Source of the DNA: Strongyloides papillosus
Lineage: Eukaryota > Nematoda > Chromadorea > Rhabditida > Strongyloididae
Length of the DNA: 64,000 nt
NCBI GenBank assembly: GCA_005656395.1
Contig: SRSI01000079.1
Location: 1,364,001 to 1,428,000, forward strand
Reading direction: 5' to 3'
Of the stretch, positions 21,361 through 33,719 are shown piece by piece (within the stretch, counting starts at the first letter, position 1; each line of letters starts with the position of its first letter). The notes under the pieces are model-generated. The model ran no database searches. It worked only from the letters and a program-made list of their open reading frames with translations, and had not been told where the DNA came from. Position numbers and translations under genes: made by a program.

Positions 21361-22740
21361 TTATGTATTGTCATGATTAAAGAATGTAGGGAGTTTTGAT
21401 TGGGAATAGTAACCCGTATTTCTACTGCTAAGAGGATTCTTTTTCAGGTAACTACTGGTATAATCTTCAAGACTTGGACAAACGACATCATCCTCGGTAA
21501 TTGCTTTCTTACTATGTATTTCTTTGTATGTACCATCATCACTATACTTACGACATTCCCTGAAGAGTTTCTCAAGAATATTCTTTCCTGAATTGGAATT
21601 CTCCTTCGTCTCATTGACACTAGAATTAAACGAAGGTGATGGAGCTTGAGGTAAACTTTCCACAGCTCTATTGATATCTCTGCTTTTTCTAACGCTCTTA
21701 TCATCCTTTAGTGGTGTACCCTTCTCATATAGTGTCCTTATCATAGGTGCACCATACGATTTTGAAAAATTAATCACCTGCGCAGGCTTATTGTTATCCT
21801 TCAACAGTTTATCATAGCTACTCAACTCAATATTCCTATCCCTCCTTTGGTTGTATCTCTTTGGTATAGAATTCATTGATGCAGCAAAAGCTCTTCCATC
21901 CTCATAATCAGAATCCTCATCATATACATCATTTACCTTCTCCTTAGAAGCCAGGTACTTTTTGTAATCAGAGATAACCTCACCACCCTTGACAGCGTGA
22001 ATAAAATTACATCTAGACCCATATGGACATATACCAGTACCAGAGAATTTATCACACAACTGTGTCTTGTACTTTGGATGCCTAACCGGTGGTGGCTTTA
22101 ACTCATCAAGATTGTGAGCAAAACGACATTTATCCCCAAATGGACAGGTTCCTTTGACCCTATACGTCACGCACAGCGCTGTCTTGTATGATATCACGCG
22201 CCTCTGGTTTCGGAGGACCTCCTCTCTTTCTTCATCTGATAGGGTGTACCATTTTGTCGCTGGTATACCGTTGATGTACTTGTTCGGTTCAAGCTTGACT
22301 GCAAAACGATCTGTTACCAGGAGGGTACTTGATGCTTCATCTATCACTTTCGTTGGTTTTTTATCAATTTCTTTTACTTTTCCATTGATAAATCCATCTT
22401 CTTTTGTTGGTGGTGGAGTGATGGTTGTTGAGGTTTCCTCAATATGTGGAATAGAGGTAGGTGGTGAAGGAGTTGCAGTGGCAATCGGTGGTGGCATGTG
22501 ATTCAGATCAATGTTGACTAATGTTGGTCCTCCAACAGCTCCAATAGGTTGTTGTAGAGGAGGACTCACTGAAGGTAAGTAGTACATTGGCGAAAAAATA
22601 GTTTGAGCAGTAGGATAAGGTTGTGAAGTTTGTGGTGGTCCCATATATCCTATTGGTGATGTTGAGAATGAGTATACAGGAGATGGGGTTGGAGGAAAGT
22701 TGTACATCCCCTCCATTGGATTATTTGCTCCGTGAAACAT
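21361..22740 (-). CDS. Tandem CCCH zinc-finger RNA-binding protein (TIS11/TTP family)
   Basis: A 459-residue single-exon protein. Two CCCH fingers follow the CX8CX5CX3H spacing. Finger 1 starts after YKTALC (about 185-212), with CPFGDKC and RFAH; finger 2 follows the lead-in HPKYKTQLC (about 220-250), with CPYGSRC and NFIH. The YKT-x-LC lead-ins and the linker are diagnostic of the TIS11/tristetraprolin group, which bind AU-rich 3'UTR elements and control mRNA stability or translation. In nematodes this group includes the oocyte and embryo regulators OMA, POS, MEX and PIE. The N-terminus is proline-, serine- and threonine-rich low complexity; the C-terminus is hydrophilic. I cannot say which C. 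elegans member is the orthologue. Confidence 0.92.
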   Translation of the reverse strand: MFHGANNPMEGMYNFPPTPSPVYSFSTSPIGYMGPPQTSQPYPTAQTIFSPMYYLPSVSPPLQQPIGAVGGPTLVNIDLNHMPPPIATATPSPPTSIPHIEETSTTITPPPTKEDGFINGKVKEIDKKPTKVIDEASSTLLVTDRFAVKLEPNKYINGIPATKWYTLSDEEREEVLRNQRRVISYKTALCVTYRVKGTCPFGDKCRFAHNLDELKPPPVRHPKYKTQLCDKFSGTGICPYGSRCNFIHAVKGGEVISDYKKYLASKEKVNDVYDEDSDYEDGRAFAASMNSIPKRYNQRRDRNIELSSYDKLLKDNNKPAQVINFSKSYGAPMIRTLYEKGTPLKDDKSVRKSRDINRAVESLPQAPSPSFNSSVNETKENSNSGKNILEKLFRECRKYSDDGTYKEIHSKKAITEDDVVCPSLEDYTSSYLKKNPLSSRNTGYYSQSKLPTFFNHDNT

Positions 22741-23752
22741 TGCTCCTAGCTGATACCATATAATAGCGGTTTTTCTTTATTATTTCTAGTATCTATAATG
22801 ATAAGGTACGGTTATTTTAGGGGTATTTGCAAACTTACTGTGTATGGATATGTTATTGTAAGTTATTAGTTGTAAAATAGACTAAGAATAATACAAAAAA
22901 CAATATTTTTCCTTCAAAAGTGAAGAATCTACGTTGTGGTAAATTAGTATTGTCACTGAAAATGATAAAATATTAAGATAAAAAGTCAGATAAAAAGATA
23001 TGATAAAGAAAAACGATGACAAAGTAGGGACAAATAACTTTTAAAACAACAACGTACTAAAAATACAATAAGAACCAACTAAAAACATCAAAAAGTGAAT
23101 ATATTTTTAATTTTGATTACCGCAAAAAATCTTCAACACTTCTTGGTATAATGTAACTGATAAAAAATTACCTACATATTATCATCTAAATTTTGGTTAG
23201 GTCTCGAGACGAATTCTTGTCAACCCTCGTCTATCCCAAAGTTACATGTGTGGATAATGTGTCTATGTTTAGCTGATTTTTGATGATTTTTTTGCTGTTT
23301 TTTCGTTCTTATCCGTTTATTTACCATGTTTATTGTTAGTGTATTTTTGGAACTATTTTTTTCGAGTTTGTTAGTGAAATTTTAGTGGTAATGAAGTTCT
23401 TTGTCATTAAATGGTTTTCCATTGGGTTTTAAATGTGGAAATTTCTTAAAATTTACGGGGAGTCCATTTTTTTTTATACTTAAAATGTTTGCTTCCACTT
23501 TTTTGACCAAACTTTAGTATATGAAACAGACACTGGGCAGCAATACCACCATTTCGACTCTTAAAATAGTTACTTTTTCTCTAGAATTACTTTATTTACT
23601 TCTCTTAAAAATTGAATCTCGAGAAATAATTAAAAGACTTCGTAACCTTGTATCAGGAATATTCGTGTATTACTTTTACTTATGTTTTTTTGCTATTGTT
23701 ATCACTATTTCCCTCGGAAATATAACTGTTCTCTATAATTACAGGTTTAAGC
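22741..23752. other. Intergenic region / 5' leaders
   Basis: About 1 kb between two divergent genes. A plus-strand frame at 23521-23769 runs into the rpl-38 start but shows no domain. The bases just before the rpl-38 start read TTACAGGTTTAAGC, which gives a splice or trans-splice acceptor nine bases upstream of its ATG. No further gene is seen. Confidence 0.55.
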
Positions 23753-24010
23753 ATGCCAAAACAAGTTAAAGAAATTAAGGATTTTGTCCAACTCGTCCGT
23801 AGGAAAGATGTTAAATCTATCACTATCAAGAAAAACAAGACCAACATGAAGTACAAGGTCCGTTGTTCAAAATACTTGTACACATACGTTGTTAATGTAA
23901 GTTTATAATGTTCTCAATTGTTATTTGAATGTCTTCTCTAGGATTTACACAAGGCAGAGAAACTTAAGGCCAGTCTTCCAAGCAACGTTACAGTCAATGA
24001 AATCAAGTAA
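23753..24010 (+). CDS. rpl-38: 60S ribosomal protein L38 (eL38)
   Basis: Two exons: 23753-23896 (48 codons) and 23942-24010, split by a 45-nt phase-0 intron (GTAAGT...CTCTAG). The 70-residue product begins [20 protein letters not shown] and ends SNVTVNEIK, the standard length and sequence pattern of eL38, a small protein of the large cytoplasmic ribosomal subunit. Lysine-rich [20 protein letters not shown] is the conserved core. An acceptor AG nine bases before the ATG suggests a trans-spliced, very short leader, normal for nematode ribosomal protein genes. A polyadenylation signal AATAAA is at 24110-24115. Confidence 0.97.
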
Positions 24011-24582
24011 AGGTACATTCTTTGGTATTATCTTTGGTTTCGGACGATTGTTTCATCTTTGGCAATTTAAGTTGTTATCTTATTGTTACTTTGGATATAT
24101 TCTTTATCAAATAAAAGTTTATCCATTTATCCACTGTACTTTTTTTTAAAGTTGGGAATTAATATTGACTTTATCGTTAATTCAAGAATGTGTTTTTATT
24201 CTCAAGTTTTTGCATTATGCATGTTTCCTGTGAACTGTTTTGTTCGTTTATTCATAATGTCGAGTCTGTGGTTTTGTTTTCTTAATTAGTGGCGTATTCT
24301 TAGTTATTTATTCCGAGACTCTTATAATTTATTCAAAATAGTTTGAAAATAATTATATGCTTTAGAAATGTCAATATGCTAGTGAATTTTAGTATTCTCA
24401 GACTATTATTTAAAATCTTTTAATAGTTATCTAGAAAACATTCATAAAGACATCGTGAATAATTTATATCAAATATAATAAGTTTATTTCTATAAAAATG
24501 ATGAAAATAAAAGACTTTAAAATCATAAAGTTTAATTCAATAAAAAGGCCTTAAAAATATAAATAGGAAAAAATAAAAATAC
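24011..24582. other. 3' spacer between rpl-38 and the ion channel
   Basis: Contains the rpl-38 3' UTR with AATAAA at 24110 and AT-rich sequence downstream of the convergent channel gene. No gene is seen; plus-strand frames here have no recognisable features. Confidence 0.6.
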
Positions 24583-27500
24583 TTATGGTGAACAACTTGG
24601 ATCATTTGGATTAACATGCATCCATGGGCATTTAAGATTCTGTTGACCACATGGATTATGTCCAACAGCACAATACCAGTCATGGTAGAAGAAAAGAAAC
24701 ATTGTTGAAAAAAGCAATGTTATGTAGAACATTAATGATATCAATTCGAGTCTCCTAATGACAACTTGCCATTTACCGTTATAATCATCCTGTGGAATCA
24801 TATTTGACATTTCTTTCCTGACATTTATACATGTTCCGGAGATAGTTGAGAGGATCGACAACATTGATGAAAGGATGTTTGAGAGGTTTTGTTGAAAAAG
24901 ATCCACTTGGAAATTGGGAACATTATTCATTGGATTTATTATCATTTTCCCTTTTTGGATATTAAATCTTCCGTTGACATCTTTTGTTGTATCTGTTGTT
25001 GTTGAGTTAGCGATAGCATTGTCGTTGTAATATGTTGTCGAGGTATCCTGATAAGGATTATCATTCTTATTTGAGACTAACTGAACCATTGATAAAGCAC
25101 AATCCTTCATTCTATTATTTCTTCCTACACTTAAATTACTTTCAGAGGAAGAGGTTATCAAAGCAGTTCCCTCAGCATTAGTATAATATGAATCTTTAGG
25201 AGGTTTCGAGATAGAACCATTAATTTCATTGTAAACGACATTATGATTCATTTGATTTCTAGCCGGTATATCAAAAGATAACCAATTTAAATACCATGGT
25301 ATAACATGTTTCCTTCTAACATCTCTCTCCAGAAAGACAAACATACTTGTTGTTACGGTACTCAAACCAATGATGGCAAGAAGTATAAAATAATATAACC
25401 CTATCAATGGAATACCACTGAAACTTCCTCTACCTTTCCTAGTACTACTCATACTAAACTTCGGCATATCCTCAACAATAGCTAATAAGATAACAGACAT
25501 TGACATGAGTGTCATGATACCCAAACGAAACTTGGCATCTCTAACACGTCCAGATGTTGAAGGGGTATGAAAACCAATTACGGCAACGAATGTTATGATT
25601 GTCGATGGGATAACGAGATTGAAGACATAGTAGAATGATTGCCTTGAAACAACAAGATCAATAATAACCATATCCCAGAACAATGGTGGATCAAGGTAAT
25701 CATACAAAAACCCATCAGCTGATATCTGTGAGTTAACCTTATCCAACTCCCATTCTTGATTATCATAAAAATCAATTAGTGATAAATTTTTTGAGTATAA
25801 CGAATATTTTATTGAATCATTTGAGTGAGCCCATGAACCAAATAATAATGTACACGTTTGTCTATAAAAAAAAACAATATTTCAACGTAATTTGTGATAA
25901 AAAAAACTTACATATCATAGGGAAAAAAAGCAACATTAAGTTGACATAAACTATTAGTACTAAAAGGGATAAAAAATCTAACAGCTCCAGTATAATTAAC
26001 TCTAACATCGTTGTTACTTTGAAGTTTAACAGCGTCATTGAAATTTAATGAATAATATAATGAGAATTCTGGTATCCATATGTCGCTGGATGATAAGAAG
26101 ATCTCTTCGGCACCCTCATAGTTAGAGGGATTCCAACGTAAAAATTCATCTGACCAATACTGAAATAAATGTTATCATTAATTAATTAATTAATTGTTTT
26201 TACAACGACATATCAAGTTTTTAATTAATCCTAAATATGTACATTTGAAACCTGTCTTTACATGTTTATTTAATTTACTTAAAGTGTTACATCTTAATTA
26301 AAGTAACTTTATTTGCTTTGATAAATAAAATAATCAATAGATAATTTTTTAATTATTCCTATTTTTAAAGATTATGACTATTAAAAATACCATGTTGATT
26401 ATTTTATTGTATTTTATTCTTTTATCCATAACTATCTATGGAAAAGAAAAATTATCAGTTACAAAAGTTGGTCTTTAATCTTTTTACTAAAATAATTATT
26501 AATTACTTAGGATATTATACATTACTGCGATCCAGAAACCCCTGATACATGTGGAAGTAAAGGAGTATGTATAAAAAAATCATCTGGAAATCGATGCTCC
26601 TGCCCTGATGGTTGGATGGGTGTTAAGTGTCAAAGACCATGTCAAGATATATATAAATCCTGTAGCAAATGGTTAGAAGAGAGGAGATGTGTTTGGGCTA
26701 GACCTATATCACCATTTTTCGCTGATAATTGTCCATTAACTTGTGGTGTCTGCCGTAACTCTATAGGAAGGGCACTTCCCCTGGCACTTCCACCTATTTT
26801 GGAGGATATTAGTTGGGTTATTGGAAAGTGGGAGACAACTCAGGATAGTAGTAATGACTTTTATGATAAAAGGTTTCCTAGAAATATTGATGGTGGTTAT
26901 AAGGAGATTCTTGATATTATGGTTACTGAAGTTCCAAGTTTTGATAGGCCTGGTCTTAATGTTAGGTAAAGATTAAATGATAATTATTTCTAATTAATAA
27001 TTTTAAGTGTAACAGCCAAATCAATAAAGAAAGAAAATATTATCAATAAAGAACTTGGATTTATAACGATAAAACCCTTCTTAGAAGATACAGGTTTTGC
27101 TGAATTTAACAAACCCAAATCAGGACCTGATTTGGTAGCATTAGAACTTTCAAGTAACACAGGGGTCTTAACTATCGAAGAAGGGATAATGAAAAAATCT
27201 TTTGACAAGTCTTCAAATAGCAATATTAACATTCTTGTATTGGAATTAAAACACATTAATGACTATCTTTATGAGAAAAGTGAGATAAAAGATAGTAAAA
27301 GAATCTTCAAGTACATCTCAAGACCCTCCTCATCTGGTAGATTAGTTGAAAGTTTAATTGAAATTGGTTCAATTGAAAAAAGAGATGGCCAAGTATTGAG
27401 GTGGAAGAAAAGTTATAGAAAGATTTTTGACTATCTTACTGATTATTAGGTTTGTTTTTTTCAAGATTTATATAGGAACTTACCAATTCAAATGATCCTG

Positions 27501-28261
27501 ATAATGAAATAGTATTTTTAACCGCATCCTATATTGATGATAGAATAAAATGTTTTTAAAAATAATAAATTACAGAAACTTACGAGTTTAATAATTTGAT
27601 ACAAAAAAACAGACATTGAAACAGATATTTGTTTTTTGGGATGAGTTACAGGTCTTGTTCCTTTACGGTAAAATCTTAGGAGATCTTTATGAAGACGATA
27701 TGTGACTGGTATATCTTGTTTTGTTAGGGAACGAAAACTTTTCGAATTATTTTCATCTGGTACCTTATCATCATCCGTGTAAACAAAGTTTGGATCGATA
27801 AAGTAGTTTCTTTTATCTCTCCTCTTTTTGTAGTCACCTTTTATGGGACCAATGTAATCTGTCTCATCGAGAGTATTTAAAAATTCCTCCTCCATCCATG
27901 GAGGTAAGTCAACTTTATGATATGATCCCCATTTCTCATCATATTCTTCACTTTTTTTATCAACATCTCTACTAACTCTTGTCGGTTTTTTATCACTAAC
28001 CTTCTTTCCACCGTTAGGTCTTATCAATTCACCTTCAACATATGGAATCTTAAAGAATTCCCTACCATTATTAATACCAATTACCCCGTAAGTGAAATTA
28101 ACAAAATCATTCAACAAAGGTACCCCAATAATGTAAAATATAAAACTCCAAAAAAAATAATTACTCATTTCTCTCCTTCTCCTATTCCACCTTTCTTTTT
28201 TTGTGGACACCTCCATCAAAACTTTAGTAACTTGATTAAAATGTTCTCTAAACAACCACAT
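24583..28261 (-). CDS. Cys-loop ligand-gated ion channel (nicotinic-type, divergent)
   Basis: Four exons: 28261-27584, 27528-27484, 26159-25912 and 25861-24583; up to 749 residues. The true start may be the internal Met at about residue 32, where a signal peptide begins (MSNYFFWSFIFYIIGVPLL). The receptor domain starts at YRLHKDLLRFYRKGTRPV and continues through the exon joins to SDEFLRWNP, DIWIPEF and the Cys-loop (Cys-13 residues-Cys, CQLNVAFFPYDIQTC). M1 is VFNLVIPSTIITFVAVIG, M2 FRLGIMTLMSMSVILLA, M3 GLYYFILLAIIGLSTV and M4 ISLMFYITLLFSTMFLFF. Loop C lacks the paired cysteines of alpha subunits. Ion selectivity cannot be read safely from this unusual M2. About 150 hydrophilic residues precede the receptor domain. 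Intron 2 (27483-26160) contains an opposite-strand gene. Confidence 0.9.
26374..27449 (+). CDS. Secreted EGF-ShKT protein with nitrobindin-like domain, nested gene
   Basis: Exons 26374-26466, 26511-26965 and 27008-27449, with introns of 44 and 42 nt; about 329 residues. A signal peptide (MLIILLYFILLSITIYG) is followed by an EGF-like module (CDPETPDTCGSKGVC, then CSCPDGWMGVKC) and a six-cysteine ShKT-like module (CQDIYKSCSKWLEERRC through CPLTCGVC). The remaining roughly 200 residues start ILEDISWVIGKWETTQ and end with a basic strand (VLRWKKSYRKIFDYL). This resembles the 10-strand nitrobindin/THAP4 C-terminal beta-barrel, a haem- or lipid-binding fold. The barrel call rests on overall pattern; I cannot point to the haem-ligand histidine. 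The whole gene lies inside an intron of the ion channel on the other strand. Confidence 0.75.
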
Positions 28262-31200
28262 TAGTCATCCACCAAAAATATCTTCCTTTTATAAATATAT
28301 GCATATAGAAATTATATTTAACTTTTTTTATCCTATTGTTAAAAAATATAAAATTAAATGTATAAAAAAATATAATTTTATTATAAATGGGAAAAAAATA
28401 AAATAAAATTTATATTATTTTCTTTTTCTTAAAAAATTATATATATGGATAAAGTTTTTTTTATTTTTTTTATTATAATTACTAATAAAAGATTTGTTGT
28501 TATTATAATTATCTAATTTAGATATAAAAATTTATGTACAAATTAGTGAGAGTGGAAAGTTTATGTATAATTAAAAGATTTAAATAGGAAGTTTTTTGAG
28601 GAAAGCATCAACTTTTTAATTTCAAAAAATGATAAAAAAAGAATGAATAATTTTTAGACTCTGATAATGAACAGAATATAAATAGGTTGTTAATAGGAAA
28701 AAAAATTTTAATAACTTCTTATGAGAACTATTTAAAGTTTTATATATTAATTTAGATTTTTGTTATTAGGAAATGTATTAAATGTATATTTTTTACCACG
28801 TCTTGATAATAAATACTTGGATATAATATTTTTATCATTATAAATATAATTTTTAATATATTTATGAATTTTCGGAAGACATTTGAAAACTGTGGTAAAA
28901 AAGACCAGGAACTTTAAATAAAATTAAAATAAAAAACAACAAATAATTTTAAATGTAAATCTATAAAAATGGTCTACTTTTTAGAAAAAATTTGATATAA
29001 TTCTTAAAAAAAGAAGATGTCATTCTTAAATTTAGTTTTCAACCCTTTGACACAATGCCTTTTGTTCATATATATATCTTTCCTAAAACATATATATATA
29101 CATAATTCCCATTTTGATATAGCTGTTAAAAGTAAGTAAAAACTTTTTTATTTTGGAATGTATAAATTTTTATTTGGTAAATATAATATTGGTAAAATTT
29201 TGTAACATGTTTAAAAAAGTAGTTTTTGAAGGGAAACCTTATAGATTAATATTTGAAAAGTCAAAAAAATAAGGAAAGTTATGTAATTACTCTTGAATAT
29301 AACATCTCTATGACTTTGTACATGTTTAATGACTATAAATATCTCTAAAATTGAGAATTAATTAAGTTTATTATTAATATTGAAGGACTTTCCTTCATAG
29401 AATTTTAATGATTATAATTAGCATTAAATAGATACCTAACATAATAAAAATTACTTCTAAAGAGTTTGAGAAAACAGAACTGGTAAATTGGCTGGAAAGA
29501 AAGTTAATTAACATATATTCATAACAAGCTTCAAGAGGGATATATTTTGATATATAGTTAAATTAGTCAAATTTACACGAAAAGTTAGTTTTTTTCATGA
29601 TTTTTCCTTCAATAAAATAACATATCATTTTATGGGATCTCTTCCTTCTATCTCTCTATAAAAAGGACAGACATCTTTTGATAAGAGATTGATAAATAAG
29701 TAGGAAAAAATTTCCTTAATGATATTTTCATATTCCTACATATATCTCTTCATCAACACATCTTAAAAAACATTTTAAACAAATCATAAATCAAATATAT
29801 TCCATCAAAAGTTAAAAAACGTCTTTGGTGTAGGAATATTAAAATTTCTTCTGGGTAAGATAAATTTTATCATTACAAGTTTAGAATACAAAAAAATTTA
29901 ATAACATTTTCTTTTTTTAGTTACCACTTTTAAATGAAATAAATGCCAAATGAGGTTTCGGTGAAAAATATAATTATGCTATTAAATTAAAAATAGAAGA
30001 AAATCACATTGATATTATATACTAAAAGTACATATCTAATATTTTCATTAAATTCATATTGATAATGTTTATCCTAAACTTTAAGGTTATCTGAAAACCA
30101 ACATCCTACAGGAAGTACAAAATAAACATAAATAAATAATATATTAATATTCCTTAGTAATAACGTAACATTTATTATTAAAAATACTTCCATTACAAAA
30201 TAAATATATATATAAGTCTAAATATAATATGGATCTTCAAACTTTATCCCTCCCCCTTTTTATCTTTTACAAAAGTCAAATATATTTTAATAGACAATTT
30301 TTTAAAAGTAATTATTATAATCATGTATATGTAATATAAATGTGAAGGAAATTTAAAAATTAAAATACAGGACATATACTTTTCCTTTGACTATCTATCT
30401 TTTAATCTTAATACCATTCTTCAAAATGATGATGTCACGTTATTTAAAAAAAAGAATATAAATGGATAACTACTTAAAAGTTTCTTTTAGCAAAAAAAAG
30501 ATATATATAGATAGTATGAATTGCTTATATAAAATATATCTATATTTTATAGTCTCAAAAATGGTAAACTTTAGAAAGTTGAAAAAATTTATAGAAATAT
30601 TGGATGAAATTCATGGGTATTTGAATCATTTTTAAAAAATATGATATACTCTTTCCTGTATATTTAATATTTTTCCTCCTCCCACTATATTCTTCTTCCT
30701 ATATATCTATTTTATAGAAATTATACATGTGTATAAATATATTTTCTTGTCATATATCGCAAATCACTGACTTGGGATTTATATCACCCTAAAAATATAC
30801 TACTTGATAAAAGTAAAAATTCCCCAAAAAAGACATTACTCATATATATGTTATTCTTAAAAATTATGATAAAAATTTTTCTTAGACATTTGAAGATTCA
30901 CTTAAATATATGCAAATATATGATTTTATTGTGTTGTGGTGCTTTAACTAAGAATATATATCTTTTCTATATATATATATTAATATATTCTTATTTAAGT
31001 CATATAGAAAAGTTGTCAAAAAGTTATACCTCTTTATATTTATAAATAAATATGTATATTATAAATAGAATCTTAGTGTAATTTTTATTTTTTAATGTTT
31101 ATATGTATCAATAAGAATATATTTACCACGAGTATGTCTACTTTTAACTTTTTATAGAGTGACGTGAAAATGTTTTGGAGAAAGTGGGATGAATATATAT

Positions 31201-33719
31201 TCATTAGGGAATATTTACAAATCACCTTTATCAAATATCTATTCTGGGATGACAAAATCTAAATATTTAAATAAAAATATAAATAAAAAATAGTAATGTT
31301 CAAGATTATTATTAAGATCAAGAGATTAAATATAAATTATATACATATTAATCAAAAAGGCACTTCATTCTATAATTCAAGAATGAATAAGTATAATTTT
31401 TTTTTATATTTTTTGCATATACGAATCAGGGATAAGATAGGGAATAGTAATGAGTTTAAAAATAATTTGAGAATAAATTAAGTGGTTACAACTATTGTTT
31501 GATAACAAAATTATACAGTATCATAATTGTATCTAATGGATTTTTTTTCCACTCTCCTGCAAATAATATATTTATTTATTCAAAAATAATAAAGAGTTTT
31601 AGGGATGAAATTATTTTATTTTAATATTATTAAAAATAAAATTGTTTAGGATGACAACTAAACCCACCAGAAAAAAAGGAGCAACATGAAAATATACTTA
31701 GTTACGGAGAAAAATGTATAAAGATGTATAGATATATATATGTAGATTGTGGACAGATGGGTTTATAGCTAATATATAAGGGTAATTGAGTTGTTTTTCT
31801 TTTATTTTTTTCTGCTAAATTAATTTTACTTAAATCTACTATTTCTCTCTGAAAGACTTATACTTTATCAGTTTCTTCTTTTATATGCATTTGTATTTAT
31901 CATTCTGAAGGAGGATGAATTCTTGTCTTCAAAATTTAAATAAAGATGGAATTAAAAGAGATTGTTAACAAGATGAATGAAAGGTTTTTGGATTTACAAA
32001 TGGTACTATAAATATACTTCTTTAAATGTCTTTTAACAATCATATAGGCTTTTCTTTAATTAATGTAGAACTAAAAATATAAATCATATTTATGGGACTC
32101 CTTTTTTGATAAATGGCTAGATGTTCATGGATAAAGTCTAGAAAAAAAATTTATACTTAAGTAGAAATGTATTTTGATTGGTGAAATATTATATATTCTT
32201 AGAAAATTAGAAAAAAATGAATAAATTAAAGTACGATACAATAAGTCTTAAATTTACACTAAGATATCTTTAGAACTCCTTCCTGGTATTACCAGAAATA
32301 TAGCATAAAAAATAAAGTTTAAGCTTAAAGTAAGCATAATAATAACTGTACTTTTTAGCCATAACAAAATCACCGTAATTATTGTTATTTATCACATAAA
32401 ATTCTTTCCATTCCCGAAATTACGAATTTACTATGTAAACTTTTATTGCTAGTTATACCATTTGTTTTCATTAAATACAAAATAAAAAAAAAACTGATTA
32501 AATAACGTCAGTAGGCAGATTGATAATTAGAAATTATTATGAGAAATAACACGACAATTACGTAAATTCTAAAAATGATAATATTATTTTGAGAAACACA
32601 AACAAATATATTAAAATTATATTATGGTGAAAAACAAAAGTACAACAGAATCTTTATAACAAAGATAAAGTTTATTATTAAAAATTTGAGAATTTAAACT
32701 ACATCCGATTGTACAAAGACTTCCATCAGTTAAATTATCATCAGCTTGTTAAATAATTATTAAAAAAGACAAGAAAAATAATTAATTTTAGTTTTCTCTC
32801 TCTCCCCCTCCTCCCTCTCTTTTCTCCACTTTAGGCTCATTCTTATAATTTTCAAGCTCATGTATCTATTATCATTATATAAAAATTCATTTAATTTAGG
32901 GGGAATTGTTTTGTATAAAATAAGATGTATTTAAATATATCTATTATAAAAAGAAAGTAAGAAGTTTGGAGAAAAAAGATGATTAATTGAAATGTTTTCA
33001 ATTCTTTCTTATTGTAAAATGAAGATTTATAAAAACAAAATTTTAAATTAACTTACTATTTTTGAATATATATATATTTATAAATATATACTTTTAGCCA
33101 TCTGAGAATTTAAAATCATTTTTGAAGATTGAGACAATAAAAGAAAGAATTAGAGGGTTAGGTTTTTGTGGATGTGGAGAATGATTGAAATCATTGGTTA
33201 TTCGAAATTAATATATTAATTTTGCATAATGGGATTATTTTCTTTAACGGTTGAAAAATGAATTACCATTAATCTTATTATATCCATAATTTTTTATTAA
33301 TCTCATTTCCAATTATCCTCCACACAAATCAAAGAATGTTAAAACTATTAATTATCACATTATTGAAATTAATTTCATCATTAAATTATTAACTTTAAAT
33401 TTTTAAATTAAAAAAAATATCTTTAGTAAAAGGGAAAACTAATTATTCACTATAAATATCTTTGTTTATCACTAATTATATATAAGTATTTTTTATGTAA
33501 AACATTATAATAATAATAACAGATAGATTTTCTCTTTTATGATAACATTCAATGTTGTAATATTTATTTTCCCTAAAAATTATCAATTTACTAGTTAGTT
33601 TAAAATTTTCAACTATTTAATCATAAAACTTGTTATATAATAGATATAGAATGAAACGAGATTCTAATAAATGTTTAACTTTAAACAAAAAAAAATATAT
33701 TATAATAATTTATCACTTC
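28262..33719. other. 5.5-kb AT-rich gene desert
   Basis: No supported gene. The sequence is dominated by A/T runs, TATATA microsatellites (for example around 29064-29102 and 30960-30985) and a pyrimidine tract of C and T at about 32792-32827. Open frames are short, with lysine/isoleucine/asparagine composition expected of random AT-rich DNA. It lies upstream of the channel gene and downstream of a secreted-protein gene, so distal regulatory DNA is possible but not shown. Confidence 0.6.

Noticed and set aside
23521..23769. 82-codon plus-strand frame before rpl-38
   Set aside because: It overlaps the rpl-38 start in another frame, has no domain and looks like leader or intergenic sequence.
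28262..33719. CRISPR array, tRNA, rRNA or spliced-leader gene
   Set aside because: I looked for regular spaced repeats, cloverleaf-like GC-rich blocks and leader-like sequences and saw none that I could support by eye.
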